From contig JBBQWQ010000013.1 in NCBI GenBank assembly GCA_038210445.1, positions 62,001-126,000 of the forward strand: a stretch of DNA of 64,000 bases, given 5' to 3'. The stretch comes from JABFRG01 sp038210445. Lineage in GTDB: Bacteria > Myxococcota_A > Polyangia > Polyangiales > Polyangiaceae. The translations under genes were made by a program, and so were the position numbers. Shown here in pieces: positions 1-6,879 of this stretch (its first letter is position 1; each line of letters starts with the position of its first letter). The notes beneath the pieces were generated by a model that did no database searches, was not told where the DNA came from, and saw only the letters and a list, made by a program, of their open reading frames with translations.

Positions 1-1
1 C

Positions 2-481
2 GCTGCCCTGTTCGAGCGCTACGTGCAGCACGTGAGCGTGTGGGTGAAGAAGGAGCGCATTCGCAACAAGCTCACCGGTGAGTACGAGGAGCCAGACGAG
101 AACACGATGCGCGAGGTCGAGGGTCTCCTCGACGTGAAGGGCGACAAGGACGAGTACCGCAAGCAGATGATCAGCAACATCGCCGCCTGGGCCATCGATC
201 ACCCGGGCGAGAAGGTCGAGAGCACGGTGGTGTTCCCGGCGGCAGTGGCCAAGATGAAGGCGGCCATCTTCGGCACCCGTCGCGGCACCGTGGCCGAGGT
301 CACCCGCGATCTCGTCATCCTGCTCCGAGAAGAGGGCCGCAGCCTCGACCCGCAGCGCAAGAAGAACGCCGAGGAGGCGCTCACGCGCTTGAAAGAGCGC
401 TACGGCTACGCCGACTCGTCGGCCGCCGACATGGCCAGCGTGCTGCTGCGCAAGCGCTTCTCCGACCTCGTGACGAGCTGA
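2..481 (+). CDS. prkA: PrkA-type serine protein kinase, C-terminal fragment
   Basis: This is the last 159 residues of a gene whose start lies upstream of the window; the reading frame is open from base 2. The segment LFERYVQHVSVWVKKERI followed by EEPDENTMREVEGLL and AAWAIDHPGE matches the conserved C-terminal part of PrkA. PrkA is an AAA+-like protein with a kinase-like C-terminal domain that typically sits beside DUF444/YeaH and SpoVR genes and acts in stress or starvation responses. The kinase and AAA motifs themselves are outside the window, so activity cannot be judged. It is convergent with the next gene, with 7 bases between the stops, and I see no terminator hairpin in that space. The family assignment rests on sequence resemblance from memory. 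Confidence 0.85.
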   Translation, partial: AALFERYVQHVSVWVKKERIRNKLTGEYEEPDENTMREVEGLLDVKGDKDEYRKQMISNIAAWAIDHPGEKVESTVVFPAAVAKMKAAIFGTRRGTVAEVTRDLVILLREEGRSLDPQRKKNAEEALTRLKERYGYADSSAADMASVLLRKRFSDLVTS

Positions 482-488
482 GAAGACC

Positions 489-1025
489 TCACCGGTACGG
501 CCGCGTGCTCGACTCGAGCCTGCGCCGCGCCGTCTGCACGCCGAAAGTCTGGCGGTCCGACGGAAGCACGATGGGCCCGAGGTACAGGCTCGAGAGAATG
601 GCGGCGAGGGCCAGCGCCAGGGCGTCGTCGTCGTCGTCGGACGCCACCACGAAGACCCGCGAAGCCCGCGCCGCGAGCTGCGTCATGCCGCCGAGACCCC
701 CCGTTGCTTCCGCCACTCCGATTCGGTGGCGATCGCCATCGTGGAGCGGCCGCGAGAGCACCCAGCGCTTGCCGGGCGGCGCCACGTCGGGCGCCACCAC
801 CACCAGCGCGGCGTCGGAAGCGTCGGTCTCCGCCGGCACTTGCGTCTTGGGAACCGTGAACCCTACACGCGTCGCCATGAAGCGGGCGCCTTGGCGGTCC
901 CAGTCGGCCTCCGCCATCGACGCATCTGGCTTCTGCGCGAACACCAGGAAACCGTGGCCCGCGTGGTCCCAGGCGCCTCGGTAGAGGCCGCGCTCGTCGA
1001 AGGCTTCTTCGTCCACGGGTGCCAT
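489..1025 (-). CDS. hypothetical protein (178 aa)
   Basis: I do not recognise a family. The protein has no signal peptide and no obvious membrane segment. It is mixed alpha/beta in composition, with a striking run of five Asp (VVASDDDDDALAL) around residue 130. This is followed by a hydrophobic alanine/leucine stretch that could be an amphipathic helix. The start codon at 1025 lies a few bases inside the upstream flank of the divergent TatD gene, so the two share a promoter region of almost no length if tatD begins at 1019. That argues for the later tatD start at 1040. Coding potential is supported by a long uninterrupted frame with third-position GC bias similar to its neighbours. Confidence 0.55.
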   Translation of the reverse strand: MAPVDEEAFDERGLYRGAWDHAGHGFLVFAQKPDASMAEADWDRQGARFMATRVGFTVPKTQVPAETDASDAALVVVAPDVAPPGKRWVLSRPLHDGDRHRIGVAEATGGLGGMTQLAARASRVFVVASDDDDDALALALAAILSSLYLGPIVLPSDRQTFGVQTARRRLESSTRPYR

Positions 1026-1039
1026 GGTACACCGACCCG

Positions 1040-1849
1040 GTGCTCATCGACACCCACTGCCACCTCGACCCCGAGTACCTGCCGGAAGGCCCGGATGCCG
1101 CGCTGGCGCGGGCGCACGCCGCCGGCGTTCATGGCTTCGTCGTCATCGGCGTCGGCCACTCGCTTGCCGCCGCGCACCAGGCGGTGGCGCTGGCGAACAG
1201 CCGCTCCGCCGACATCGCCGCCGCAGTGGGCGTTCACCCACACGACGCGAGCACCCTCGACGACGCCGCGTACGAGACGCTGGCTGCGCTGGCCGCCGAC
1301 ATGAACGTGGTGGCCGTCGGCGAGACCGGTCTCGACTTTCACTACGATCACTCTCCACGCGACGTGCAAAAGCTCGCGTTTGCGCGGCAAATTGCCCTGG
1401 CGCGGCGACTTCGCAAGCCCATCGTGGTGCACACCCGCGCCGCCGCCGCGGAGACGCTGGAGATTCTGAAAAGCGAAGGAGCGGCCGACGTGGGCGGCAT
1501 CATCCACTGCTTCAGTGAAGACCGCGCCTTCGCCAAAGAGGCGCTGGACCTGGGCTTCGACCTCTCGTTTTCCGGCATCGTGACGTTCAAGAGTGCAACC
1601 GCAGTGCACGACGTGGCTGCCTGGGCACCTTTGGAGCGCATTCTCGTGGAGACCGACAGCCCCTACCTCGCACCCGTACCTTTCCGCGGAAAGCCCTGCG
1701 AGCCGGCCTACGTCGTACACACCGCCGCGCGCATCGCGGCGCTTCGCGGGGTATCGCCCGAGGTGATCGCCGACGCGACCACCCGCAACGCTTGCCGCCG
1801 TTTCGGCCGCACCTTCGCGCCCCTTGGCGAAGGTCTGCCGGAGGCTTAG
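1040..1849 (+). CDS. tatD: TatD family metal-dependent DNase/hydrolase
   Basis: The protein (269 aa) is a TIM-barrel amidohydrolase-superfamily enzyme of the TatD type, whose members are Mg-dependent 3'-5' exonucleases or DNases acting in the cytoplasm. Metal ligands are all visible: DTHCHLD at the start, the Glu in VGETGLDFHYD, the His in VVHTRAA, the His in GGIIHCFSED and the Asp in VETDSPYLAP. Length is typical of the family. I chose the GTG at 1040 because family members begin a few residues before DTHCHLD; an in-frame GTG at 1019 would overlap the divergent neighbour. The next gene starts 12 bases after its stop on the same strand, so the two are probably co-transcribed. Confidence 0.9.
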   Translation: MLIDTHCHLDPEYLPEGPDAALARAHAAGVHGFVVIGVGHSLAAAHQAVALANSRSADIAAAVGVHPHDASTLDDAAYETLAALAADMNVVAVGETGLDFHYDHSPRDVQKLAFARQIALARRLRKPIVVHTRAAAAETLEILKSEGAADVGGIIHCFSEDRAFAKEALDLGFDLSFSGIVTFKSATAVHDVAAWAPLERILVETDSPYLAPVPFRGKPCEPAYVVHTAARIAALRGVSPEVIADATTRNACRRFGRTFAPLGEGLPEA

Positions 1850-1861
1850 GATCGAAGAACC

Positions 1862-3139
1862 GTGAGAGTACGCCGTATCCGCGCCTGGGCTTTTGGACTC
1901 TCGGTGGTCCTTCATGCCGGGCTCGCAACCGGCGTCGCCTACGTGGCGCTGCACCGACTGGGCGCGCGCGAGATCGCTCTGCCGCTCGAGGCGGCGCCGC
2001 AGCGGACCGCCTACGATATCGAGCTTCCTACCGTGAGCGACGGTGAGAGCAACACGCCGGCCACCGTGGACCCCAAAGGCATTCCGGTGGTGCCCCGCGG
2101 CGGGGCCCTCACGCCGCGGGCCGATACGGGCGATCGCGGCCATGGCGGCGACGCCAAGGTGACCGATCCGGCAATGCATCTGGCCGATCAGGCGGACGAC
2201 AAGACGTTCAATCAGGACCTCTTGAATCGCCTGGACCGTGACCAGATTCCGCGCATCGACACCAAGCAACCGCGCGCTGCCTGGGAAGACCGCCGCGCCA
2301 CCACCACGCCGATGGAGGCTTCGTTTCTCGACTCCTCGCACGGCAAAACCGCCGAGCGGCGTCCCGACGGCGCCGACCCCAGCCGCGGCGCCAAGACGTC
2401 GCCGCAAGCCGCGACCCTGGGCGGCCTTGTGGGTACATCGCGGCAAGAAGCGGGCGAGGGGGAGTCTCGCGGCGCCGCCAAGGCCGGCACGCTCATGGCT
2501 TTCCCGGGCGCCGGCGTGGCCCAAAAGAGCGCCGGCTTCGATCATCGAACATCGGCCGACAGCGCCTTCGCGCGGCCGTCGGTGGTGGAAGGGCCGCCCA
2601 CCATTCCGGCGGAGAAGCGCGATCGCCCAAATGACACCGTCGACAGCGATCAGAACGTCGCCAATGCGCTGCGCACCATTGTGCAGCAGAGCACCGCGGG
2701 CGGCGATCCGGGCATCGGTCGAGGCGGCGCAGGGGGCGGCGGCGCGCCGGGCGCGGGCGGCACCGAGGGCGCAGGCTCCAAGGCTGCGGTGCTCGGCAAC
2801 GGCGGCCCCGATTGGTTCGATCTCGATTCGAACGATCCGGGCTACGTCGGCTACTTCCGCACCCTCAAGAGCCGTATCGACCCGCACGTGCCGGGCGCCT
2901 TTCCGCGGCAGGCGCTCCTGGACCTCAAGCAAGGGTTCGTGATCCTCGACATCCACGTGCGAAAAGACGGCACCGCCACCGTGGGCTGGCCGCCGGTCCG
3001 CCGCAGCGGCATCGACGAGTTCGATGCCAACTGCGCGGCGCTGGTGCGCCGACTGTCGCCGTTCCCGCCCATCCCCGACAAGCTGGGAAAGAGCTCGCTG
3101 CATCTCCGCGCGCGCCTGCGCATCACGCAGCCGCTGTAG
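1862..3139 (+). CDS. TonB C-terminal-domain protein (energy-transducer-like)
   Basis: The 425-residue protein has an N-terminal transmembrane segment (about residues 8-30, after basic RVRRIRAW). A long low-complexity periplasmic stretch rich in Asp, Pro, Gly and Ala follows, and the last 95 residues resemble the TonB C-terminal fold (YFRTLKSRIDPHVP, then GFVILDIHVRKDGTA and SGIDEFDANCAALVRRLSPFPPIP). Proteins of this layout couple inner-membrane proton-motive-force complexes to outer-membrane transporters, or serve as stand-alone TonB-like periplasmic proteins. No ExbB/ExbD gene is nearby, so a role in transport is not established. It has a GTG start with no strong Shine-Dalgarno, 12 bases after tatD. 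Confidence 0.75.
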   Translation: MRVRRIRAWAFGLSVVLHAGLATGVAYVALHRLGAREIALPLEAAPQRTAYDIELPTVSDGESNTPATVDPKGIPVVPRGGALTPRADTGDRGHGGDAKVTDPAMHLADQADDKTFNQDLLNRLDRDQIPRIDTKQPRAAWEDRRATTTPMEASFLDSSHGKTAERRPDGADPSRGAKTSPQAATLGGLVGTSRQEAGEGESRGAAKAGTLMAFPGAGVAQKSAGFDHRTSADSAFARPSVVEGPPTIPAEKRDRPNDTVDSDQNVANALRTIVQQSTAGGDPGIGRGGAGGGGAPGAGGTEGAGSKAAVLGNGGPDWFDLDSNDPGYVGYFRTLKSRIDPHVPGAFPRQALLDLKQGFVILDIHVRKDGTATVGWPPVRRSGIDEFDANCAALVRRLSPFPPIPDKLGKSSLHLRARLRITQPL

Positions 3140-3192
3140 CTTCTCCATTAACTGACACGGGGCTGACAATGGCCCTCGGTAGGGTGGAGACC

Positions 3193-4071
3193 ATGGAAGC
3201 TCCCGCCCCGCGTTTGGTCCCGGTTCGTGCGCCCTTCTCTCTTTCCAAGACCATCGCCTTCGTGCGGCGGTTCCCGCCCTGCTCTGCGGATTTCGTCCTC
3301 ACCGACGACTCGCTTCGAGGGGCGCTCAGCATCGATGGGCATGGTGTGGGGTTCGAGCTGCGCGATTCCGGGGCGACGAGCGGCGCGCCGCGCGCGCTGG
3401 AGGTGCGCCTCGACCCCGGGCTGCCGGCGCCGGTTGCAGACCGCGCTACCGAGCTGGCTGCGGCCTTCGTGGGCGCCGACGACGCGCTCGAGCCCTTCTA
3501 CGCCAAGGCCGCCGGCGACTGCGTGGCCTACCGCCGCATCGTCCGATCGCTCTTCGGCCTGCACCACGTTCGCTTTCTCACGCTGGCCGAGATCACCGTG
3601 TACGGTATATTGATGCAGCGTACACCCATTGCCATGGCGGCCCGGCAGAAGCGCGCCTTTCTTCGGGCCTTCGGCCGCAAAGTGGGCGATCTGACGGCGT
3701 TTCCCTCCTTCGAGGAGCTGGCGCAGCTGTCGGAGGCCGACATCGCGTGCGCCATCGGTCATGCCCGCAAGGCCGCCATGCTGCCGCGGATCATCGCCGG
3801 TGTGGCGGCGCTCGGCGAGTCGTTCCTGCGCGCGGCGCCCTACGACGTTGCCAGCGCAGCGCTCCAGGACATCTCGGGCGTGGGACCGTTCACCGCGGCG
3901 GCCATCTTGCTCCGGGGCCTTGGGCGCATGGATCATGTGCCCCTGGAAATGCCCGGGTTCGCCGAGCCGGCCCAGCGCGTATACGGCGCGGCGTTCGACC
4001 CGCGGGCGCTCCGAGCGCGCTACCAGGAAGACCTGGGCTACTGGGCGTACTACCTCAAGATCGCCGCGTGA
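3193..4071 (+). CDS. AlkA-like HhH-GPD DNA glycosylase fold, catalytic Asp replaced
   Basis: The 292-residue protein resembles 3-methyladenine DNA glycosylase II (AlkA/HhH-GPD superfamily), which excises alkylated bases. The N-terminal half matches the AlkA-type domain. A helix-hairpin-helix with LQDISGVGPFTAAAILL lies at about residues 224-240. The catalytic aspartate expected about a dozen residues after the hairpin is not there: the local sequence is MDHVPLEMPGFAEPAQ, which puts Met253 where the Asp should be, preceded by Glu252. Activity is therefore doubtful, and it may bind rather than cut. I chose the ATG at 3193 because GGTGGAG precedes it at good spacing; an in-frame ATG at 3169 has a weaker site. 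The fold call is firm, the function uncertain. Confidence 0.7.
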   Translation: MEAPAPRLVPVRAPFSLSKTIAFVRRFPPCSADFVLTDDSLRGALSIDGHGVGFELRDSGATSGAPRALEVRLDPGLPAPVADRATELAAAFVGADDALEPFYAKAAGDCVAYRRIVRSLFGLHHVRFLTLAEITVYGILMQRTPIAMAARQKRAFLRAFGRKVGDLTAFPSFEELAQLSEADIACAIGHARKAAMLPRIIAGVAALGESFLRAAPYDVASAALQDISGVGPFTAAAILLRGLGRMDHVPLEMPGFAEPAQRVYGAAFDPRALRARYQEDLGYWAYYLKIAA

Positions 4072-4116
4072 ACGGTGCGCCGGGAATAGGGGGCCGGGGT
4101 CGCGTGCTTTGGGGTC

Positions 4117-4863
4117 ATGCGCCCTTTTGAGACGACGCGGCACCAGCTTCGTCACCCGCGGCTTCCGGCGGGCGACGTCGTTCGCATCGCCCAGGTGAGT
4201 GACTTTCACGCGCTTGCGTCCACCCCCGAGACGCGCCTGCGCGCGGCCTTCGACGCGGTGGCGGAGGAGCGGCCGGACCTGGTGTTTCTCACCGGCGATT
4301 TCCTTTCCTACACGCGGCGGCCGTTGCGGCATTTCCCTCGGCTCTTTCGCGGCCTCGGCGCCCCGACGTTCGCGGTCCTGGGCAATCACGATCACTGGGT
4401 CGACCCCAAGGGCGTGCGCTCGGTGCTCGAAGGCATGGGCCAGACCGTGCTGCAGAACGAAGCGACCTCGGTGATGGTGCGCAATACACGCATCTGGATC
4501 GTCGGCGTCGATGACGCCACCTCGCGCCGGGAGAACGTCGACCTGGCCTTCGCCGGCGTGCCGCGCGGAGAGCCCACGCTGGTGCTGGCGCACACGCCTT
4601 CGACGTTCGATCGGCTACCGAGCGACCACGAAACCATCTGCTTCTCGGGCCACACCCACGGCGGCCACATCTACCTGGGCCGCTTCTCCGAGAAGATAGG
4701 CCGCGCCCTGGGCATGCGGTACATCCGTGGCCACTACCAGCGGCCCAACCACCAGCTCTACGTCAACCGCGGCATCGGAAGCGGCGGCCCGCTCCCACGC
4801 GTTGGCTCCGAACCCGAGGTCGCGTTCTTCCACGTCGCTGCGCACGCGCTTGCGGCGGCTTGA
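4117..4863 (+). CDS. metallophosphoesterase (YaeI/YkuE-like)
   Basis: This is a calcineurin-like metallophosphoesterase of 248 residues. The metal-binding signature appears in order: QVSDFHA, VFLTGDFLS, VLGNHDHW, LAHTPSTF and FSGHTHGGHIYLG. These are the GDXXD, GNHD/E and GHXH blocks of the superfamily. The order and length fit the YaeI/YkuE subgroup, some of which act on UDP-diacylglucosamine or other phosphoesters near the membrane. Here there is no N-terminal membrane anchor, so the protein is probably cytoplasmic. The substrate cannot be read from sequence. It starts 45 bases after the AlkA-like gene and may share its transcript. Confidence 0.85.
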   Translation: MRPFETTRHQLRHPRLPAGDVVRIAQVSDFHALASTPETRLRAAFDAVAEERPDLVFLTGDFLSYTRRPLRHFPRLFRGLGAPTFAVLGNHDHWVDPKGVRSVLEGMGQTVLQNEATSVMVRNTRIWIVGVDDATSRRENVDLAFAGVPRGEPTLVLAHTPSTFDRLPSDHETICFSGHTHGGHIYLGRFSEKIGRALGMRYIRGHYQRPNHQLYVNRGIGSGGPLPRVGSEPEVAFFHVAAHALAAA

Positions 4864-4930
4864 TCTCTTTGCGGAGTACAGGAGCGCCAGACGACCGACG
4901 CGAGGAGATGGCGCAGCCATCTCAAAAGGG

Positions 4931-5005
4931 TGCCGAAGGAGGGAGTCGAACCCCCGACCTAGCGCGTATGAAACGCCCGCTCTAAACCATCTGAGCTACT
5001 TCGGC
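4931..5005 (-). tRNA. tRNA-Met (CAT anticodon)
   Basis: A full cloverleaf folds on the minus strand: acceptor GCCGAAG/CTTCGGC, D-stem GCTC/GAGC, and an anticodon stem GGCGT/GCGCT with loop TTCATAC giving anticodon CAT and A37. A T-arm GGGGG-TTCGACT-CCCTC and discriminator A follow. CCA is not encoded (CCC follows). A CAT anticodon can also belong to tRNA-Ile2, which is modified to read AUA. The elongator-Met call is the more common one, but the anticodon arm and GGTC variable loop resemble Ile2 as well. Initiator tRNA is excluded because the first acceptor pair is G-C and the anticodon stem lacks three G-C pairs. Confidence 0.85.
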
Positions 5006-5018
5006 AGGAAGGCGGCGG

Positions 5019-5048
5019 AGTATTGTCCAGGACGGGGGTCGTTGTAAA
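5019..5048 (-). promoter_or_regulatory. candidate sigma-70-type promoter for tRNA-Met
   Basis: On the minus strand, TTTACA (-35) is separated by 18 bases from AATACT (-10), ending 13 bases before the tRNA 5' end. This fits a short leader. It was found by eye; no transcription data support it. Confidence 0.45.
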
Positions 5049-5104
5049 TAGTTAGCCGCGTGGGGGCAGCGTACTTTGTTCGGTCACCCGCTGAAGCCGG
5101 AAGG

Positions 5105-5713
5105 TCAGAACTCCCCGAAGAGGTCTCGAATCCGCGCCTCGAGCGCGATGGCGATCTTGTAGAGCGACGAGATGGACGCCGACGACTCGGCGCGCTCGAT
5201 CTGCGAGAGGAGCGACACACTGAGGCCGGTGCGGCGGGCCATCTGCTTGAGGGTCAGGTCCTTCTCCTTGCGCATCTGGCGAATGGTGTCGCCGATGGCT
5301 CGGTGGAGCTGCTCCTCCGGGGTGCGCGCGAGGCCCTTCTTGCGCATCACGCGGTCGAGCACTTCGCGGAACTCGTCCACGTTGAAGGGCTTCTTCAGGT
5401 AGTCGACGGCCTCGAGCTTCATGGCCGCGATGGCGCTCTCGACGTTGGGGTAGCCGGTGTAGATGACGACGGCGACGTCGCTGTCGATGCGCCGAATCTT
5501 CTTCAGCGTCTCGATGCCGTCCATCTTCGGCATCATGAGATCGAGGATCACCAGGTGGTAGCCGCCGACCTTCAGCTCCTCTTCGGCGAGCAGCGGATCG
5601 AGCAGCGTCTTGACGGTGAAGCCGTCCTTCTCGAGCAGCGTCTGCATGTATTCGAGGATCGCCTTGTCGTCGTCGACGATGAGGATCTTGACCGGCGGCA
5701 GCTCGGGTTGCAT
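5105..5713 (-). CDS. response regulator with C-terminal XRE-type HTH
   Basis: This is a 202-residue two-domain regulator. Residues 8-125 are a CheY-like receiver: acidic pocket DDD near the start, phospho-acceptor Asp in VILDLMMPKMDG, the Thr of YTGYPNVESA and Lys in LKKPFN. Residues 135-200 are a Cro/C1 (XRE) helix-turn-helix: IRQMRKEKDLTLKQMARRTGLS then LLSQIERAESSASISSLYKIA. The XRE output domain is unusual; most receivers carry winged-helix, LuxR or Fis outputs. No histidine kinase is adjacent, so it is an orphan. The start ATG is preceded by GAGGAG at 6-base spacing. The upstream 270 bases hold an AT-richer patch (about 5780-5835), likely its promoter region. Confidence 0.88.
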   Translation of the reverse strand: MQPELPPVKILIVDDDKAILEYMQTLLEKDGFTVKTLLDPLLAEEELKVGGYHLVILDLMMPKMDGIETLKKIRRIDSDVAVVIYTGYPNVESAIAAMKLEAVDYLKKPFNVDEFREVLDRVMRKKGLARTPEEQLHRAIGDTIRQMRKEKDLTLKQMARRTGLSVSLLSQIERAESSASISSLYKIAIALEARIRDLFGEF

Positions 5714-5917
5714 GCGTAACTCCTCGTGAATTGGCGCTGAGATTCTTGTGGGAGCGGAAAGCGCACCACAATGCGTGCATAATCCATTTTGATAGGACTG
5801 AAAAGGAAATCAACACAGTAACACTGGAATTCCGCCATGCGCGCGCGGCCGCGAGACCGTGAACCTGCGCCGATCGGACGCGCCGGCTGCAAAAGCAGCC
5901 CTCGATGACGATTCACG
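5714..5917. other. intergenic region between divergent regulator and tRNA-Pro
   Basis: No gene is seen here. The stretch 5780-5835 is clearly lower in GC than its surroundings (it includes TTTTGATAGGACTG and GGAAATCAACACAG) and probably holds the promoter of the receiver-XRE gene. I could not settle on a -35/-10 pair. Confidence 0.4.
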
Positions 5918-5947
5918 TTGACGGGATCCCCAAGGATTTTGCATAAA
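5918..5947 (+). promoter_or_regulatory. candidate sigma-70-type promoter for tRNA-Pro
   Basis: TTGACG (5918-5923) and CATAAA (5942-5947) are 18 bases apart and end 39 bases before the tRNA 5' end. The -35 box matches consensus at five of six positions. The call was made by eye only. Confidence 0.5.
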
Positions 5948-5986
5948 GCGCGTCCACCCGACGGCTTCGGCCGGCGAATGGGAGCT

Positions 5987-6061
<75 letters not shown>

Positions 6062-6080
6062 GAGCACGATACGAAAAATG

Positions 6081-6118
6081 ACGGCGGCCCGCTCCCGACG
6101 GGCCGCCGTAACTTTTTT
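6081..6118. terminator. bidirectional rho-independent terminator
   Basis: A perfect 11-bp stem ACGGCGGCCCG / CGGGCCGCCGT with a 7-base loop is followed by a run of six T on the plus strand (after the tRNA). On the minus strand it is followed by five T (reading the preceding A-run), just past the stop of the dienelactone hydrolase gene. It can serve both transcripts. Confidence 0.9.
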
Positions 6119-6126
6119 GGTGGGCG

Positions 6127-6795
6127 TCAAGCGGCGTGCTGGCGGAAGAACGCGAGCATGCGTCCCCACGCGAGCTCGGCGTTCTCCTGGGAGTACACGG
6201 CCGGACGGGTGTCGTTCACGAAGGCGTGGTCGGCGTCGTACACGCACAGCTCGAACGAGCCGCCGCCGCCCAACACCGCGTCGCGCATGGCCTCGGCCTT
6301 GGCCACCGTGGCGTGGGGATCGCGCGCGCCGAAGTGCGCCTGGATGGGCGCCGCGACCTTGGCGTAGTCGACCTTGTCGGCGCGCGGCACGCCGTAGAAC
6401 GCCACCGCAGCCGAGAGGCCGGGCACGTGGCAGGCCGCTGCGACGGCGAGGGCCCCGCCGAGACAGAAGCCGACCACGCCCACGCTCTTCGCGCCGGCGC
6501 CCCGCAGGTAGTTCGCCGCCGCCGCGATCTCGGTGACCGCCGCCGCGGTGTCGAGATCGCCCGCCAGCTTCGCGCCCTCCGCAGGCACCGTTGCCACTTT
6601 CCCGTGGAAGAGGTCGACCGCCAGGACCGCGAAGCCCTCGCCGGCGAGCCGCCGCCCGAGGGCGCGAATGTGCTCGTTGAGGCCCCAGTACTCGTGGATG
6701 AGGATGACGCTGCGGCCATCGGGCGCGGGCGCGTCGGGGGCGAACAGCTCGGCGCTTGCGCTGCCTCTCGGGGTCTCGAAGGTGACGACGTTCAT
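6127..6795 (-). CDS. dienelactone hydrolase family protein
   Basis: This 222-residue alpha/beta hydrolase matches the dienelactone hydrolase family. The nucleophile elbow is GFCLGG with Cys as nucleophile. The supporting Glu is in VILIHEYWGLN, the Asp in FGARDPHA and the His in DADHAFVND, completing a Cys-Asp-His triad. Members hydrolyse dienelactone in chlorocatechol breakdown, or other small lactones and esters. No aromatic degradation genes are nearby, so the substrate is unknown. It is cytoplasmic, with no signal peptide. The start lies 31 bases downstream (in the direction of transcription) of a 7-bp tandem repeat array, and the gene ends at a strong terminator. It may be a read-through partner of bioA. 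Confidence 0.88.
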   Translation of the reverse strand: MNVVTFETPRGSASAELFAPDAPAPDGRSVILIHEYWGLNEHIRALGRRLAGEGFAVLAVDLFHGKVATVPAEGAKLAGDLDTAAAVTEIAAAANYLRGAGAKSVGVVGFCLGGALAVAAACHVPGLSAAVAFYGVPRADKVDYAKVAAPIQAHFGARDPHATVAKAEAMRDAVLGGGGSFELCVYDADHAFVNDTRPAVYSQENAELAWGRMLAFFRQHAA

Positions 6796-6826
6796 GGCCC
6801 GAGCTTAGTGCGGAACGGCACCATCA

Positions 6827-6875
6827 CGTGTCGCGTGTCGCGTGTCGCGTGTCGCGTGTCGCGTGTCGCGTGTCG
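6827..6875. repeat. heptanucleotide tandem repeat, 7 perfect copies
   Basis: CGTGTCG is repeated seven times without a mismatch, followed by a degenerate eighth unit (CCTGTCA) that contains the bioA stop codon on the other strand. It fills most of the 84-base gap between bioA and the dienelactone hydrolase gene. Confidence 0.95.
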
Positions 6876-6879
6876 CCTG

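Noticed and set aside
1019..1039. Upstream GTG start for tatD
   Set aside because: It would overlap the divergent neighbour and add residues not seen at TatD N-termini. The GTG at 1040 is preferred.
863..3169. Very long minus-strand open frame (about 768 codons) across the tatD and tonB-like genes
   Set aside because: It is antisense to genes with clear family motifs, has His/Arg/Gly-rich nonsense composition, and reflects the high GC content.
4931..5006. tRNA with UCA (selenocysteine-like) anticodon on an alternative fold
   Set aside because: Shifting the anticodon stem by one base breaks pairing and gives a non-standard loop. The CAT reading gives a fully paired stem and A37.
6827..6875. 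Short CRISPR-like array
   Set aside because: The repeats are directly tandem without spacers, so this is a microsatellite, not CRISPR.
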